From Pseudomonadota bacterium (GTDB lineage Bacteria > Pseudomonadota > Alphaproteobacteria > Rhizobiales > Aestuariivirgaceae), in assembly GCA_963205315.1 (NCBI GenBank), contig CAUJIO010000051.1, forward strand, positions 1-64,000: a stretch of DNA of 64,000 nucleotides. The letters are read 5' to 3'. This document shows positions 15,185 to 24,769 of this stretch, piece after piece. Numbering within the stretch: position 1 is the stretch's first letter; each line of letters begins with the position of its first letter. Under the pieces are notes generated by a model, which was not told where the DNA came from, did no database searches, and saw only the letters and a program-made list of their open reading frames with translations. Position numbers and translations under genes: made by a program.

Positions 15185-17635
15185 ATGCATATTCCCAACA
15201 AGGCCGATGTCGTGATCGTCGGCGGCGGCGTGGCCGGTTGCTCCATTGCCTATCACCTCGCCAAGATTGGCATTACCGATGTCTTGCTCTGCGAGAGGAA
15301 GCAATTGACCTGCGGAACGACCTGGCATGCGGCGGGTCTCGTCACCCAGCTCCGCGCCACGCAGCGCATGACGGAACTGGCCAAGTACACGGGCGAACTC
15401 TTCGGCCGTCTCGAGGCCGAAACGGGGCAGGCGACCGGCTTCAAGCGCAACGGCGCGCTGCGCATCGCCACGACGGCGGCGCGTTACGAGGAACTGGCGC
15501 GCGGCGCGTCGATGGCGCGGAACTTCGGCCTTCCCGTCGAACCTGTGACGCCGGGGGAGATCAAGGAGCGCTGGTCCCCCGTGAACACCGACGGCATAAT
15601 CGGCGGCTTCTGGTTCCCGCATGATGGTCAGGTGAACCCGGCCGACGTCACCATGGCCTATGCCAAAGGCGCCCGAACGGCGGGTGTGCGCATCGTCGAG
15701 AATCTTCCCGTCACGCAGATCATCGTCGAGAACGGCAAGGCTGTCGGCGTGATGACCGAGCAAGGGCGGATCGATGCGCGCACCGTCGTCATCTGTGGCG
15801 GCATGTGGTCGCGCGACCTAGCGGCGGAAGCCGGCGTCACCATTCCTCTCCATGCGGCGGAACATTTCTACGTCGTGACCGAGGCGATTCCGGACCTGCC
15901 GCGCAATCTCCCTGTCATGTTCCTCGGTGACGAATGGTCCTACTACAAGGAGGACGCCGGCAAGCTGCTCGTCGGCTTCTTCGAGCCGGTGGCGAAACCG
16001 TGGGGCCAGAACGGGATTTCGAAGGATTTCTGCTTCGATTCGTTGCCTGAGGACATCGATCACATCGCGCCGCATCTCACCGCCGCGACGGAACGCGTGC
16101 CGGTGCTGGCGAAGACCGGCATGCAGCTCTTCTTCAACGGTCCCGAAAGTTTCACCGCCGATGGCCGCTACCTCATCGGCGAGACACCGGAAGTAGCAGG
16201 CCTCTTCTGCGCCACCGGCTTCAACTCGCTCGGCATCCTGTCCTCGGGCGGTGTGGGCAAGTCGCTGGCCTCATGGATCCGCGACGGCCGGCCGCCGGTG
16301 GAACTCATCGACGTCGACGTCCGCCGCACCCAGAGCTTCCAGCGCAACCGCAAATATCTTGAGGATCGCGTCACCGAAACGCTGGGCCTCAACTTCGACA
16401 TGCATTGGCCGAGCCGTCAGTTCGTCACCGCGCGCGGTGTACGGCGCTCGCCCATCCATGACAAGCTCGTCGCAGCCGGTGCTTTCATGACAGAGCTCGC
16501 AGGCTGGGAGCGCCCGGGCTTCTTCGGCACGCCGGAAGAGGTCGCCAATATCGAATACTCCTATTACCGGCCGAGCTGGTTCACCAACGTCGGTCGCGAA
16601 TGTCGTGCCACGGCCGAGCACGTGACGCTCTTCGACCAGACCTGCTTCGTGAAGTATCGCGTCGAAGGCCCGGATGCCATGAGGGTGATGAACTGGATCT
16701 GCGCGGCCGAATGCGACGTCGCCATCGGCAAGGTGGTCTATACGCAATGCCTGAACGAACAGGGTGGCATCGAGGCCGACGTCACCGTCACGCGCCTTGC
16801 GGAAGACGCCTACATGATCGTCACCGTCGCCGCCTCGCAGCGCCGTGACATCTCTTGGTTCAAGCGCCACATTCCGGAAGGTGCGCGGGTTCACATCGCG
16901 GACATCACCTCGGGCCTCCCTCTCTTCGCCGTGATGGGCCCGAAGGCGCGTGCACTGATGCAGTGTCTCTCGCCTGCGGATTTCAGCAATGAGGGATTCC
17001 CCTTCGGCACCAGCAAGGAGGTGGATTTCGGCCACGCCCGCGTTCGCGTCAGCCGCCTCACCTTCGTGGGCGAACTGGGCTACGAGATCTATGCCGAAAC
17101 CGAATTTGCGGCGCATGTCTATGAGGAGATCGTCAAGGCGGGTGCGGAGTTCCGGCTCTCGCATGCGGGCTTCTTCGCACTCAATTCGCTTCGCATGGAG
17201 AAGGGCTACAGGCACTGGGGCCATGACATCGGCGAAGAGGATACGCCCTACAATGGGGGAGTCGGCTTCGCGGTTGCAATGAACAAGGCCGGTGGGTTCA
17301 TTGGCCGCGAGGCGCTGCTGAAGCAGAAAGCGGAAGGTCCGCTCGCCCGCCGCCTCGTGCAACTGAAGCTAACGGGCGGACCTGACATGCCGATGCTCTA
17401 TCACAACGAGCCCGTTTACCGGGACAATGTGCGCGTCGGCTCCGTGACCTCCGGCGCCTATGGCCATCGCCTCGGCGCCTCGCTCGGTCTCGCTTACGTC
17501 AGCAAGGAGGGCGGCGTGACAAGTGAATGGATCTCGGACGGCAAGTGGGAAGTGGAGATCGCACTGAAGCGGTATCCGATCGCCCTGCAGTTTGGCCCCT
17601 GGTACGACCCACAGGGAGCCCGCATCAAGGGCTGA
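15185..17635 (+). CDS. Dimethylglycine-dehydrogenase-like FAD/folate enzyme
   Basis: 816 residues in the layout of dimethylglycine/sarcosine dehydrogenases. An N-terminal FAD domain (DVVIVGGGVAGCS at 8-20) is followed by a DAO fold to about 370, a FAO-type middle domain, then the GcvT (aminomethyltransferase) domain and its C-terminal barrel. TCGTTWHAAGL (His 48) matches the His that carries covalent FAD in dimethylglycine dehydrogenase. Such enzymes oxidise N-methyl groups and pass the formaldehyde unit to tetrahydrofolate. This is the strongest sign that the pathway ends in N-demethylation of a methylated amine. It follows the SDR gene by 40 bp. Confidence 0.9.
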   Translation: MHIPNKADVVIVGGGVAGCSIAYHLAKIGITDVLLCERKQLTCGTTWHAAGLVTQLRATQRMTELAKYTGELFGRLEAETGQATGFKRNGALRIATTAARYEELARGASMARNFGLPVEPVTPGEIKERWSPVNTDGIIGGFWFPHDGQVNPADVTMAYAKGARTAGVRIVENLPVTQIIVENGKAVGVMTEQGRIDARTVVICGGMWSRDLAAEAGVTIPLHAAEHFYVVTEAIPDLPRNLPVMFLGDEWSYYKEDAGKLLVGFFEPVAKPWGQNGISKDFCFDSLPEDIDHIAPHLTAATERVPVLAKTGMQLFFNGPESFTADGRYLIGETPEVAGLFCATGFNSLGILSSGGVGKSLASWIRDGRPPVELIDVDVRRTQSFQRNRKYLEDRVTETLGLNFDMHWPSRQFVTARGVRRSPIHDKLVAAGAFMTELAGWERPGFFGTPEEVANIEYSYYRPSWFTNVGRECRATAEHVTLFDQTCFVKYRVEGPDAMRVMNWICAAECDVAIGKVVYTQCLNEQGGIEADVTVTRLAEDAYMIVTVAASQRRDISWFKRHIPEGARVHIADITSGLPLFAVMGPKARALMQCLSPADFSNEGFPFGTSKEVDFGHARVRVSRLTFVGELGYEIYAETEFAAHVYEEIVKAGAEFRLSHAGFFALNSLRMEKGYRHWGHDIGEEDTPYNGGVGFAVAMNKAGGFIGREALLKQKAEGPLARRLVQLKLTGGPDMPMLYHNEPVYRDNVRVGSVTSGAYGHRLGASLGLAYVSKEGGVTSEWISDGKWEVEIALKRYPIALQFGPWYDPQGARIKG

Positions 17636-17651
17636 TCAGCGTCACCTCGCG

Positions 17652-17678
17652 TGGCCCGGTTCGTCGCAAGACGGGCCA
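17652..17678 (+). terminator. Stem-loop after the dimethylglycine-dehydrogenase-like gene
   Basis: TGGCCCG (17652-17658) pairs with CGGGCCA (17672-17678) just after the stop at 17635. There is no strong U-run, so it may only be a transcript-end stabiliser. It marks the likely end of the operon that began at 6885. Confidence 0.4.
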
Positions 17679-17749
17679 GGGCCATGTGTTTCCACTCCCG
17701 GATAACTGCGGCAAATCCGCATTGATCATATTTGCCCATCTAACATCAC

Positions 17750-17788
17750 TTGACATCGCCCATTTTAAATATAATAATTGTTATAAAT
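17750..17788 (+). promoter_or_regulatory. Promoter with operator site B (TATAAT-AATT-GTTATAAAT)
   Basis: TTGACA at 17750-17755, 17-bp spacing, then AATAAT. The palindrome TATAAT-N4-GTTATAAAT at 17770-17788 overlaps the -10 element. It lies 94 bp upstream of the GlpD-like gene. The distance from the -35 to the operator spacer is the same as at site C. A repressor bound here would block RNA polymerase. Confidence 0.65.
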
Positions 17789-17881
17789 AAAAGCAGGCGG
17801 CGCGGAGTGTTGACTTGCAAAACCGTAGACCACCCTCCGTTGGGTCCGGCTCCACGTGAATTGGCATCATGGGATTGAAAC

Positions 17882-19417
17882 ATGCGGAATGCGATCGAAA
17901 CCCTTGACGGTGAGAAATTCGATGTCCTGGTCATCGGCGCGGGCGTAAGCGGCGCGAATACTGTCGAGAGCCTCGCTGTCGCCGGCTATAAGGCGCTGAT
18001 CGTCGACAAGGGTGACTTCGGCAGCGGCGCCACCAGCAAGGCCAGCAAGATCGCGCACTGCGGGCTGATATATTTGGCACCAATCAAGTCTGCCTGGGAA
18101 TATGTGGCCGACCCTCGCAAGCTGTTGCGGGCGCTCCGCATCGCCGCCCCGATGATGAAGGCGCGCGCCGATCTCGTCCGCAATGTCCCGCACCGCATGC
18201 GCGGCTTCGACTTCTATTATCCGATCTACAAGGAAACGCCCTATTCGCCCTGGCAGGCGCGGCTCGGCTTCAGGATGCTGGCGGCCTCGGGCCCCAAGGA
18301 CGTCCCGCTGCAACAGGCAATGGTGAAGCCCAGCGAGGTCCGCAGCAATCCGCTGCTCTCGAAGCTTCGGGATTTCGACAAGATCAAGAGCTTCGCCAGG
18401 TTCCGCGAATACCAGTTCAACTGGCAGGAGCGTCTCTGCGTCGATGCCGTGATGCGTGCCGAGAGGCTCGGCGCCAAGTCGCGAAATTACTGTGAAGTAA
18501 CGAAGGCCACCAAGGATGCAGCCGGCACCTGGCATGTGGAACTCGCCGACCGTGCCGGCGGCAATGGCAAGGCGACCGTAACGGCGGGCGCCATCGTCAA
18601 CGCCGCAGGTCCCTGGATCGACACGGTGAACGGCCGATTCGACCATCCGGTGCAGCGCTGCGTCAGGAGTACCAAGGGCGTTCACATGATGGTCCGCCTG
18701 CCGGAGGACTGCGGCAACATCGGCGTGGTGACGTCGAACGAGCTGCAGGGCATGTTCCAGGCCATTCCGTGGCGCGACGGCCTCTATTACTTCGGCCCCA
18801 CCGAGACGGAACATGACGGCCCGATCACCGATGTCGTGCCGACGGAGCACGACATCAATCTCCTGCTCGAGAGTTGCCGCCAGATGTATCCTGCCCTCAA
18901 TCTGACCCGCAAGGACGTAGTCTTCGCCTGGGCGGGCTTGCGTCCGTTGACCTATAATGGACCAACGCCCAGCGGCCGCGACCGGAAGCTCCACGACATC
19001 GGCAACGGCCTCGCGAAGGGCTTTGCCCTGACCTGGGGCCGCCTCATCGACCAGCGCTCGACAGGCGCCCTGATCGCCGAGAACATCATGAAGGTCCTGA
19101 AGCCAAGCTCCACGCCGAAGCAAAGCGCCTTCGTGTCGCCGGAGACCGTCGTGTCAGGATCGCTAACCAAGGGTCTGACGCCGGAGATCGTCGCCGAGCT
19201 GAAGCGCGCGGCCCGCTCGGAGCAGGTCCTGAACCTCGCCGATCTCCTCCTGCGCCGGACCAATATCGGTTTCAGCGATCTGCTGAAGAAGGACGACGTC
19301 GTGGCGATTGCCGGGCACGTTGCGCCGGATCTTGGCTGGGATAACGCCCGCGCGGCAGCCGAGGTCGACGACTATGTCGCCTACATGAAGCACAACCATC
19401 TCCTGACCGTAAGCTAG
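17882..19417 (+). CDS. GlpD-like FAD-dependent dehydrogenase
   Basis: 511 residues. The N-terminal FAD motif DVLVIGAGVSGANTVESLA is near 14-32, with SGATSKASKIAHCGLIYL following as in glycerol-3-phosphate dehydrogenases, and a C-terminal GlpD-type helical domain from about 395. It oxidises the alcohol carbon of a phospho-polyol or a similar hydroxy compound and feeds electrons to quinone. With a kinase in the same regulon, a phosphorylated substrate is plausible, but the true substrate is not known. It has its own promoter with operator B, and the bicupin gene follows by 18 bp. Confidence 0.82.
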   Translation: MRNAIETLDGEKFDVLVIGAGVSGANTVESLAVAGYKALIVDKGDFGSGATSKASKIAHCGLIYLAPIKSAWEYVADPRKLLRALRIAAPMMKARADLVRNVPHRMRGFDFYYPIYKETPYSPWQARLGFRMLAASGPKDVPLQQAMVKPSEVRSNPLLSKLRDFDKIKSFARFREYQFNWQERLCVDAVMRAERLGAKSRNYCEVTKATKDAAGTWHVELADRAGGNGKATVTAGAIVNAAGPWIDTVNGRFDHPVQRCVRSTKGVHMMVRLPEDCGNIGVVTSNELQGMFQAIPWRDGLYYFGPTETEHDGPITDVVPTEHDINLLLESCRQMYPALNLTRKDVVFAWAGLRPLTYNGPTPSGRDRKLHDIGNGLAKGFALTWGRLIDQRSTGALIAENIMKVLKPSSTPKQSAFVSPETVVSGSLTKGLTPEIVAELKRAARSEQVLNLADLLLRRTNIGFSDLLKKDDVVAIAGHVAPDLGWDNARAAAEVDDYVAYMKHNHLLTVS

Positions 19418-19435
19418 AAAGCACAGGGCATCAGC

Positions 19436-20140
19436 ATGACCAAGCTCAGCCTCTACAAGGCCGCCGAACGTACCTTCACCGATTTTGCTTATGGCAAGAT
19501 TTCCGAGGATCGCTGCAGCAACATCGACCACGACTCGCTGATCGCGGGCGAGATGAAATTTTCCAACGCGGTTGTGCATCACTATGCCGACCACGATGCC
19601 TACTTTATGCTGGTCGCCGGCAGCGCAAAAGTGGAAACCAATGGCACCGAAGTGATCTTCGGCTACTCCGATGCGATCTGGCTGCCGCGCGGCGCCAAGG
19701 CGCGCTTCATTCCCGACGGCGAGGCGACGTTCTTCTATTCATTCACGCCAGGCAGCCTGCCGGAACCGCTCAAAAATGCTGAGCCGACCAAGCCATCTTC
19801 CGTCTACAGGAATGCCGACCGGCGATACCTGCCTCGGCGAGGAAAGACCTTCACTGCCTGGATGTGCCGCGAGGTGTTCCGCGACAATAGCAACGCAATG
19901 GGCAACGGCATCATCGTCTACGAGAACGCCCGCATGCCGCGCATCCCGGGCTTCGACTGCTACTACCGCTGCCTCGAGGGCGAGTTCCGCATGCGGACGT
20001 CGACCGACCTCTATGTTCTGAAGCCCGGTGATGCCGTGTGGATGCCGGACGTCTCTGAGATGCTCTGGGAGATCGACGAATACACCGCTTGCGCCTATGC
20101 CCTCCATCCGGTCGACTGGGAAATTCGCAAGGCGAAGTAA
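19436..20140 (+). CDS. Bicupin protein (EutQ-like cupin domains)
   Basis: 234 residues with two cupin halves. The first contains NAVVHHYADHDAYFMLVAGS and YSDAIWLPRGAKARFIPDG; the second FDCYYRCLEGEFRMRTSTD and LKPGDAVWMPDVSEMLWEI. The form resembles the cupin of ethanolamine-utilisation EutQ. It is co-transcribed with the GlpD-like gene. The function is unknown: it may be an isomerase or a metal-dependent enzyme acting on an intermediate. The classical two-His-one-Glu metal set is incomplete by eye, so it may not be a metalloenzyme. Confidence 0.7.
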   Translation: MTKLSLYKAAERTFTDFAYGKISEDRCSNIDHDSLIAGEMKFSNAVVHHYADHDAYFMLVAGSAKVETNGTEVIFGYSDAIWLPRGAKARFIPDGEATFFYSFTPGSLPEPLKNAEPTKPSSVYRNADRRYLPRRGKTFTAWMCREVFRDNSNAMGNGIIVYENARMPRIPGFDCYYRCLEGEFRMRTSTDLYVLKPGDAVWMPDVSEMLWEIDEYTACAYALHPVDWEIRKAK

Positions 20141-20488
20141 CGGGCGTCGGCCGGCCCGAGTGAGAACGGTCTGCTGATATCCTCATCCACCAGCGGAGCA
20201 TCCCAGGCGGCCCGGAAATGCCCCCGCGCAGGGGCGTATGGCTTTCTCGCCGACAATGCGACCTTTGGCCGATGGCCGAGGCTGGCGAGCCATTCTGGTC
20301 TGTGATAGGCAATCGGTCAGCGTGCTCTTACGCAGCGAAGATGGCTTCACAACCGGTATGCCGATGTCTGAATATGAAGTGCAGGAACCCTTGTTTTCGA
20401 ACGCCCGCCATGGCCAGGCGGATGCATTCGTGTGCCCGCGCCCGAAGGCGGATGCTGGCCTGGTGACTTTGGTGCCGGTGGAGCGCTC
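20141..20488. other. Intergenic 350 bp, no recognised gene
   Basis: Short open frames exist here but show no family likeness and have no ribosome-binding sites. A short GC stem (CGGGC/GCCCG) follows the bicupin stop at 20140. I see no copy of the AT-rich operator, so paralogue 2 of the TetR gene may be controlled differently from paralogue 1. Confidence 0.5.
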
Positions 20489-21142
20489 ATGCCGCGCATC
20501 GTAAATCATGACCAGCGCCGCAGGGAAATCTGCGATGTGCTGTTGACCATCGTTGCGGAGACCGGAATCAATAGCGCAACGATCCGTAACGTCGCAGAGC
20601 GCTCCGGCTGGTCGACAGGCGTCATCGTCCACTATTTCCGCGATCGCAAGGACCTCTTGCACGGTGGTTTGCGCCGCGCCGCCGAATTGCTGTCGGAACA
20701 TAACTCGCGGGTGCTGGCGACGCTCGACGGACTCCAGGCACTTGAGCAGTTGCTTGAGGGCAGCATTCCGCTGGATAGCAGAAGGCTTGCCCTCAGCCGC
20801 ATCTTTTTCTTCTTCTTCGTCGAGGCGATGACCGATATCGAGTTGCGCAAGGAAGTCACCGAATATCTGGTGTCATGGAGGAAGTCCGTTGGCCTCGCGC
20901 TGAAACGCGCCCAGGAACTGGGGGAGGTTTCTCCCGACATCAACCGCCGCGAAATTGCAAAGGACCTTACCGGTCTCGTCGATGGCATGGGCCTTCATGC
21001 ACTGCTCGATGACGCAGTTCTGACGAGGCTGCAGGAACAATCACCCGTCCGGTTCTGGCTTCGGCGGCTGGTGGCGCAGCCGGGCGCCGCAAGGATACAG
21101 TTGACTGGACCGGCTGAAACCACTGGCGCCACAGTCCCCTAG
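20489..21142 (+). CDS. TetR-family regulator, BetI-like (paralogue 2)
   Basis: 217 residues from ATG 20489 (ggtggag upstream); an upstream in-frame start would add residues with no family likeness. The helix-turn-helix ATIRNVAERSGWSTGVIVHYF (in part) has the same recognition helix as paralogue 1 at 6885, and the ligand domain keeps FFFFFVEAM and SPVRFWLRRL. About 70 % identity by eye marks a recent duplication within the cluster. The ligand pocket differs more than the DNA-binding part, so the two may answer to different inducers at the same operators. Confidence 0.88.
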   Translation: MPRIVNHDQRRREICDVLLTIVAETGINSATIRNVAERSGWSTGVIVHYFRDRKDLLHGGLRRAAELLSEHNSRVLATLDGLQALEQLLEGSIPLDSRRLALSRIFFFFFVEAMTDIELRKEVTEYLVSWRKSVGLALKRAQELGEVSPDINRREIAKDLTGLVDGMGLHALLDDAVLTRLQEQSPVRFWLRRLVAQPGAARIQLTGPAETTGATVP

Positions 21143-21295
21143 CTGTCACCTCGTCGGCGAACAACTGCTCGAATGACCGGCCCGCGATCGGCCGGTAGTC
21201 TGTCACCGACTGCTCTGTAAACAGGCCATTGGTGCAACGGCACGTGCGAATGCCGATGCTGGAGGCCTCCAACTCATTTCTTCTTCAGTATTCCC

Positions 21296-21334
21296 TTGAC
21301 AGGACGACATTTTATTATAACATTCGTTATAAAT
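21296..21334 (+). promoter_or_regulatory. Promoter with operator site C (TATAAC-ATTC-GTTATAAAT)
   Basis: TTGACA at 21296-21301 and, after 17 bp, AACATT. The near-perfect palindrome ATTATAAC-N4-GTTATAAAT runs to 21334 and overlaps the -10 region. It is 100 bp upstream of the GMC oxidoreductase gene. The spacing from -35 to operator is the same as at site B. Confidence 0.68.
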
Positions 21335-21433
21335 AGAGCGTTGCAGTGGCGTTAGCTGACGGCGGTGTGATCAGGATCGCCGCACGCAACTAACACGAGA
21401 CGCTTGAAACCTCGTGCAGGAAGGGTACCTGAC

Positions 21434-23065
21434 ATGCGCTTTGATTACATCGTCGTCGGGGCAGGGGTGGCGGGCTGCATCATAGCCTCCCGTCTCTCGG
21501 AGGATCCGGCCAACCGTGTCCTTCTTCTCGAAGCCGGCGGCAAGAACGACAGGCTCATCGTGCGCATGCCGGCCGGCACGGCCTATGCCTATCAGACCAG
21601 GGCTCTGAACTGGGGCTACAGGTCGGGCCCGGAGCCACAGCTTGGAAACCGCGAACTCGACGAGAAGCGGGGCCGCGGCATTGGCGGCAGCGCCGCCATC
21701 AACGCAATGGTCTTCAACCGCGGCAATCCGAACGATTTTGAAGACTGGAAGCGTTCCGGTCTTTCGGAATGGGGCTATGCCAACTGCCTCCCTTACTTCC
21801 GCCGGATGGAAACATTCGGCGGCGGCGCCAATGAATGGCGCGGCGGTGACGGACCTCTGCGCATCAGGCCCGGCCAGGCCGACCACATTCTCTATGACAG
21901 CTTTATCAGCGGCGGCGAGCAGGCAGGTCATACATATGTGAGCGACCACAACGCCTTTCGCCAGGAAGGCGTGCACCGTGAACAGGCCTATATCGGCAAT
22001 GGTCTGCGTTGGTCGGCGGCGCGAGGCTATTTAATCCCGGCGCTGGAGCGTCCGAACCTCACGGTCTGGACCGACTGCTACGTGAACGGCATCGTCATCG
22101 AGAACGGCACGGCGCGGGGTGTTAACGTCACGCGCGGCGGCGAAGACCGTCAGATCACGTGCGAGCGCGAGGTGGTGATGTGCGCCGGCGCCTTCAACAC
22201 CCCGCAGCTCCTGATGCTCTCCGGCATCGGCCCGGCGGACCACCTGAAGGCGCTTGACATTCCGCTCAAGCTTCACGTCCCGCGTCTCGGCAAGGACCTC
22301 GAGAACCACCCGGGTTTCGTCCTCACATATTCGATCGATGAGAGATACTCCCTGGCCCGCGAACTCGGTCTCGTCAATCGCGCCGCCCTCGGTCTTCAGT
22401 GGCTGTGGAACAAGACGGGTCTTGCCGCCAGCAATTTCTATGAGGTCGGCGCCTTTCTCCGCACGCGGTCGGACTTGGCCGCGCCAAACATCCAAATCGA
22501 ATTCATGGGCTTGATCCGTACACTGACGGGTCGCGGCGTAAAGGCGGCTCCAGGGTTCACCGTTTACACCTGTCTCACGCGCCCGCGAAGCAGGGGTGAG
22601 GTGACGCTTCGCTCGCGCGATCCACGTCAGCAGCCCTCTCTCGTCTTCAACCATCTCGCGGAGCGTTCCGACATTACGGACTTCATCGAGGCCTTCCGCA
22701 CCACGCGCGCGTTCTTCGCCCAGCCCGCATGGGAGAAGCTCAACGCCCGGGAAATCGATCCTGGCCCCACGGTGCAGACCGACGCCGACATCGAGGCCTT
22801 CCTCAGGCGCAATCTCGGCACTCATTATCATCCTTCGGGCACCTGCAAGATGGGTACCGGCTCTGAGGCTGTCGTGGACCCCGCCGGACGTCTGCGCGGC
22901 ATTGAGGGGCTGCGCGTCGCGGATGCGTCCGTGCTGCCCAACACCGTCTGTGGCAACATCAGCGCCAGCGTCGCCATGGTCGCGGAAAAGCTCTCTGACG
23001 CTATCCGAGGCCGCACGCCGTTGCCCCCCTCAAATGCCGACTATTACCGCGCCGTGCCAGCCTGA
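21434..23065 (+). CDS. GMC oxidoreductase (choline-dehydrogenase-like)
   Basis: 543 residues from ATG 21434, with aggaagg upstream. The FAD motif YIVVGAGVAGCIIASRLSED is at 5-24, the GMC signature GIGGSAAINAMVFNRGNPND at about 87-106, the second signature GAFNTPQLLMLSGIG near 256, and the catalytic HYHPSGTCKMG at about 465 with PNTVCGN later. It is closest in form to BetA-type choline dehydrogenases. It should oxidise an alcohol group on the amine substrate to the aldehyde or acid. It is controlled by operator C and followed 30 bp on by the NmrA-like gene. Confidence 0.88.
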   Translation: MRFDYIVVGAGVAGCIIASRLSEDPANRVLLLEAGGKNDRLIVRMPAGTAYAYQTRALNWGYRSGPEPQLGNRELDEKRGRGIGGSAAINAMVFNRGNPNDFEDWKRSGLSEWGYANCLPYFRRMETFGGGANEWRGGDGPLRIRPGQADHILYDSFISGGEQAGHTYVSDHNAFRQEGVHREQAYIGNGLRWSAARGYLIPALERPNLTVWTDCYVNGIVIENGTARGVNVTRGGEDRQITCEREVVMCAGAFNTPQLLMLSGIGPADHLKALDIPLKLHVPRLGKDLENHPGFVLTYSIDERYSLARELGLVNRAALGLQWLWNKTGLAASNFYEVGAFLRTRSDLAAPNIQIEFMGLIRTLTGRGVKAAPGFTVYTCLTRPRSRGEVTLRSRDPRQQPSLVFNHLAERSDITDFIEAFRTTRAFFAQPAWEKLNAREIDPGPTVQTDADIEAFLRRNLGTHYHPSGTCKMGTGSEAVVDPAGRLRGIEGLRVADASVLPNTVCGNISASVAMVAEKLSDAIRGRTPLPPSNADYYRAVPA

Positions 23066-23095
23066 CGTCGCTATACTGAGACCGGAGGAGTTGAA

Positions 23096-23953
23096 ATGTA
23101 CACTGTACTCGTAACTGGTTCGCGCGGGAAAACCGGCCGCGCCGTGTTGGACGCGCTGAAGGATCATCCGGGATTTCGTTTGATCGGCGCATCCAGCAAA
23201 CCCGCGGATGCGTCGCAGGTCCGCCTCGACTGGGGCGACAAGGCAACATGGGCTACCGCGCTTTCTGGCGTTGACGCGCTCTATCTCGTGAAGCCGACCG
23301 ACAACCTGACCGATCCCGCTGCGCCTGATGTCGGCGACAAGGTCCGCGCGTTTCTCGCAACCTCTCGGTCGCTGAAGCGGGTGGTGCTGCTGTCAGAGAT
23401 CGGCGCTTCGGGCCGCGACGAGTCGCTCGACGAGCGGCGCGTCGAACGAGCGGTAGAGGAGAGCGGCACCGAATGGACAATTTTGCAGCCGAACTGGTTC
23501 ATGCAGAATTTCAGCGATGCCAGCTTCTATCTGCCTGCAGTCAAGAGCGGTGGCACGATCAGCGTTCCGACGGCGGGAAAGCCGACGAGCTTCATCGATA
23601 CCCGCGACATTGCCGATGTCGTCGCCACCGCGCTGGCAAGGGGCGGCCACGGCCAGCGGACCTACACGCTGACAGGCCCCGAGGCCTACACATGGTCCGA
23701 TGCGCTCGCCATGATCTCAGAGGCCGGCGGGCGGCGCGTAACTTATGTCGACATTGCGTTGGAAGACTTCTTGACCAATCCGAAGATCACCGCGCTGCCG
23801 GAGAAGGTGAGGGCGCACTACCGCGGCGTCTACGACTTGCTGTCCAGTGATGCCGCGGGCGCAGTGACCGGTCACGTCGAGGCGGTACTCGGCCGTCCCG
23901 CGCGCGGCTTCAAAGCTTTCGTAGAAGAGAATGCCGCGTTGTGGAGGGCCTGA
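23096..23953 (+). CDS. NmrA-like NAD(P)-binding protein
   Basis: 285 residues of the atypical SDR (NmrA/quinone-reductase-2-like) family. The N-terminal motif is VLVTGSRGKTGRAVLDAL and the ligand-pocket stretch WTILQPNWFMQNF lies near 127-139. A good ribosome-binding site (ggagg) precedes the ATG. Such proteins are either redox sensors or reductases. It is co-transcribed with the GMC gene. It ends 13 bp before the convergent SDR gene. Confidence 0.78.
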   Translation: MYTVLVTGSRGKTGRAVLDALKDHPGFRLIGASSKPADASQVRLDWGDKATWATALSGVDALYLVKPTDNLTDPAAPDVGDKVRAFLATSRSLKRVVLLSEIGASGRDESLDERRVERAVEESGTEWTILQPNWFMQNFSDASFYLPAVKSGGTISVPTAGKPTSFIDTRDIADVVATALARGGHGQRTYTLTGPEAYTWSDALAMISEAGGRRVTYVDIALEDFLTNPKITALPEKVRAHYRGVYDLLSSDAAGAVTGHVEAVLGRPARGFKAFVEENAALWRA

Positions 23954-23966
23954 ACGGGCTTGTGCC

Positions 23967-24734
23967 TCAACGGGCGTAAGTCCCGTTGTTGGCGTCAAGC
24001 GTCGACCCCGTCATTGCGATCTGCGACGGCCTGAGGGTGAAGGCCACCATCTCCGCGATCTCCTCGGGGCTCGCCATGCGTCCCGTGGGAATACCCCTGA
24101 GCACGGCCTCCTCGCCGCCATAGGAGGGGGCTGCTGCGATGCCCATTTCCGTGCTGATCCAGCCTGGCGCGATGGCCATGCTGTAGATCTTCTCTGCCGC
24201 GAAGTTCCGTGCGATTGTCTTGGTCGCGTTGGAGAGGGCGGCCTTGGTGGCGCCATAGGCGATCGTGTCGCCGGAATAGCCGCGGTGTGCGGTTACACTG
24301 GACACGTTGATGATCCTACCCCCGCCGATCTCCCGAAAATGCCGGATCGCCAGTGCCGAAAGATCCATTGCCGAGAAGAGATTGACCTGAAACTCTTTCC
24401 GCCATGCCGCACGCCAGTCGTCCATGTCGGCATCGATGGCGATCTCTGTCCGCATTCCGGCGTTATTCACTAGCGCGTCGATTCGACCGGTGGCCTTCAC
24501 GGCCTCCGCCCATACCCTTTCAGCCGCCTTCTCTTCGCTGAGATCTCCCCGGACGAGAACGCCCCGGCCGCCGATCTCCCGGAGGAGGCTTTCTGCATGG
24601 CTCATGGAAGAACTGTAGTGGATGATAGGGAAGGCGCCTTCGGCCACGAGCCGCCGCACGATCGCCGCTCCGACGCCGCGTGATCCACCGGTAACAAGGA
24701 CCTTCAGTCCGTCGAGGGGGCGCGCCGCATTCAT
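23967..24734 (-). CDS. SDR-family oxidoreductase
   Basis: 255 residues from ATG 24734, chosen because ggagaag lies eight bases upstream; two in-frame starts further up (24749, 24761) are less well placed. TGGSRGVG near 14-21, NNAG near 91, the Ser in NVSSVTAHRG, and YGATK near 163-167. The C-terminus is shortened (DANNGTYAR), which is unusual for FabG-like proteins. It is divergent from the DUF1330 gene, and its promoter carries operator D. Confidence 0.82.
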   Translation of the reverse strand: MNAARPLDGLKVLVTGGSRGVGAAIVRRLVAEGAFPIIHYSSSMSHAESLLREIGGRGVLVRGDLSEEKAAERVWAEAVKATGRIDALVNNAGMRTEIAIDADMDDWRAAWRKEFQVNLFSAMDLSALAIRHFREIGGGRIINVSSVTAHRGYSGDTIAYGATKAALSNATKTIARNFAAEKIYSMAIAPGWISTEMGIAAAPSYGGEEAVLRGIPTGRMASPEEIAEMVAFTLRPSQIAMTGSTLDANNGTYAR

Positions 24735-24769
24735 TGGATACTTCTCCATACAACAGAGCAAAGCAATAA

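Noticed and set aside
17867-19123. A 418-codon open frame antisense to the GlpD-like gene
   Set aside because: No recognisable motif, whereas the sense strand has a clear FAD domain and an upstream promoter.
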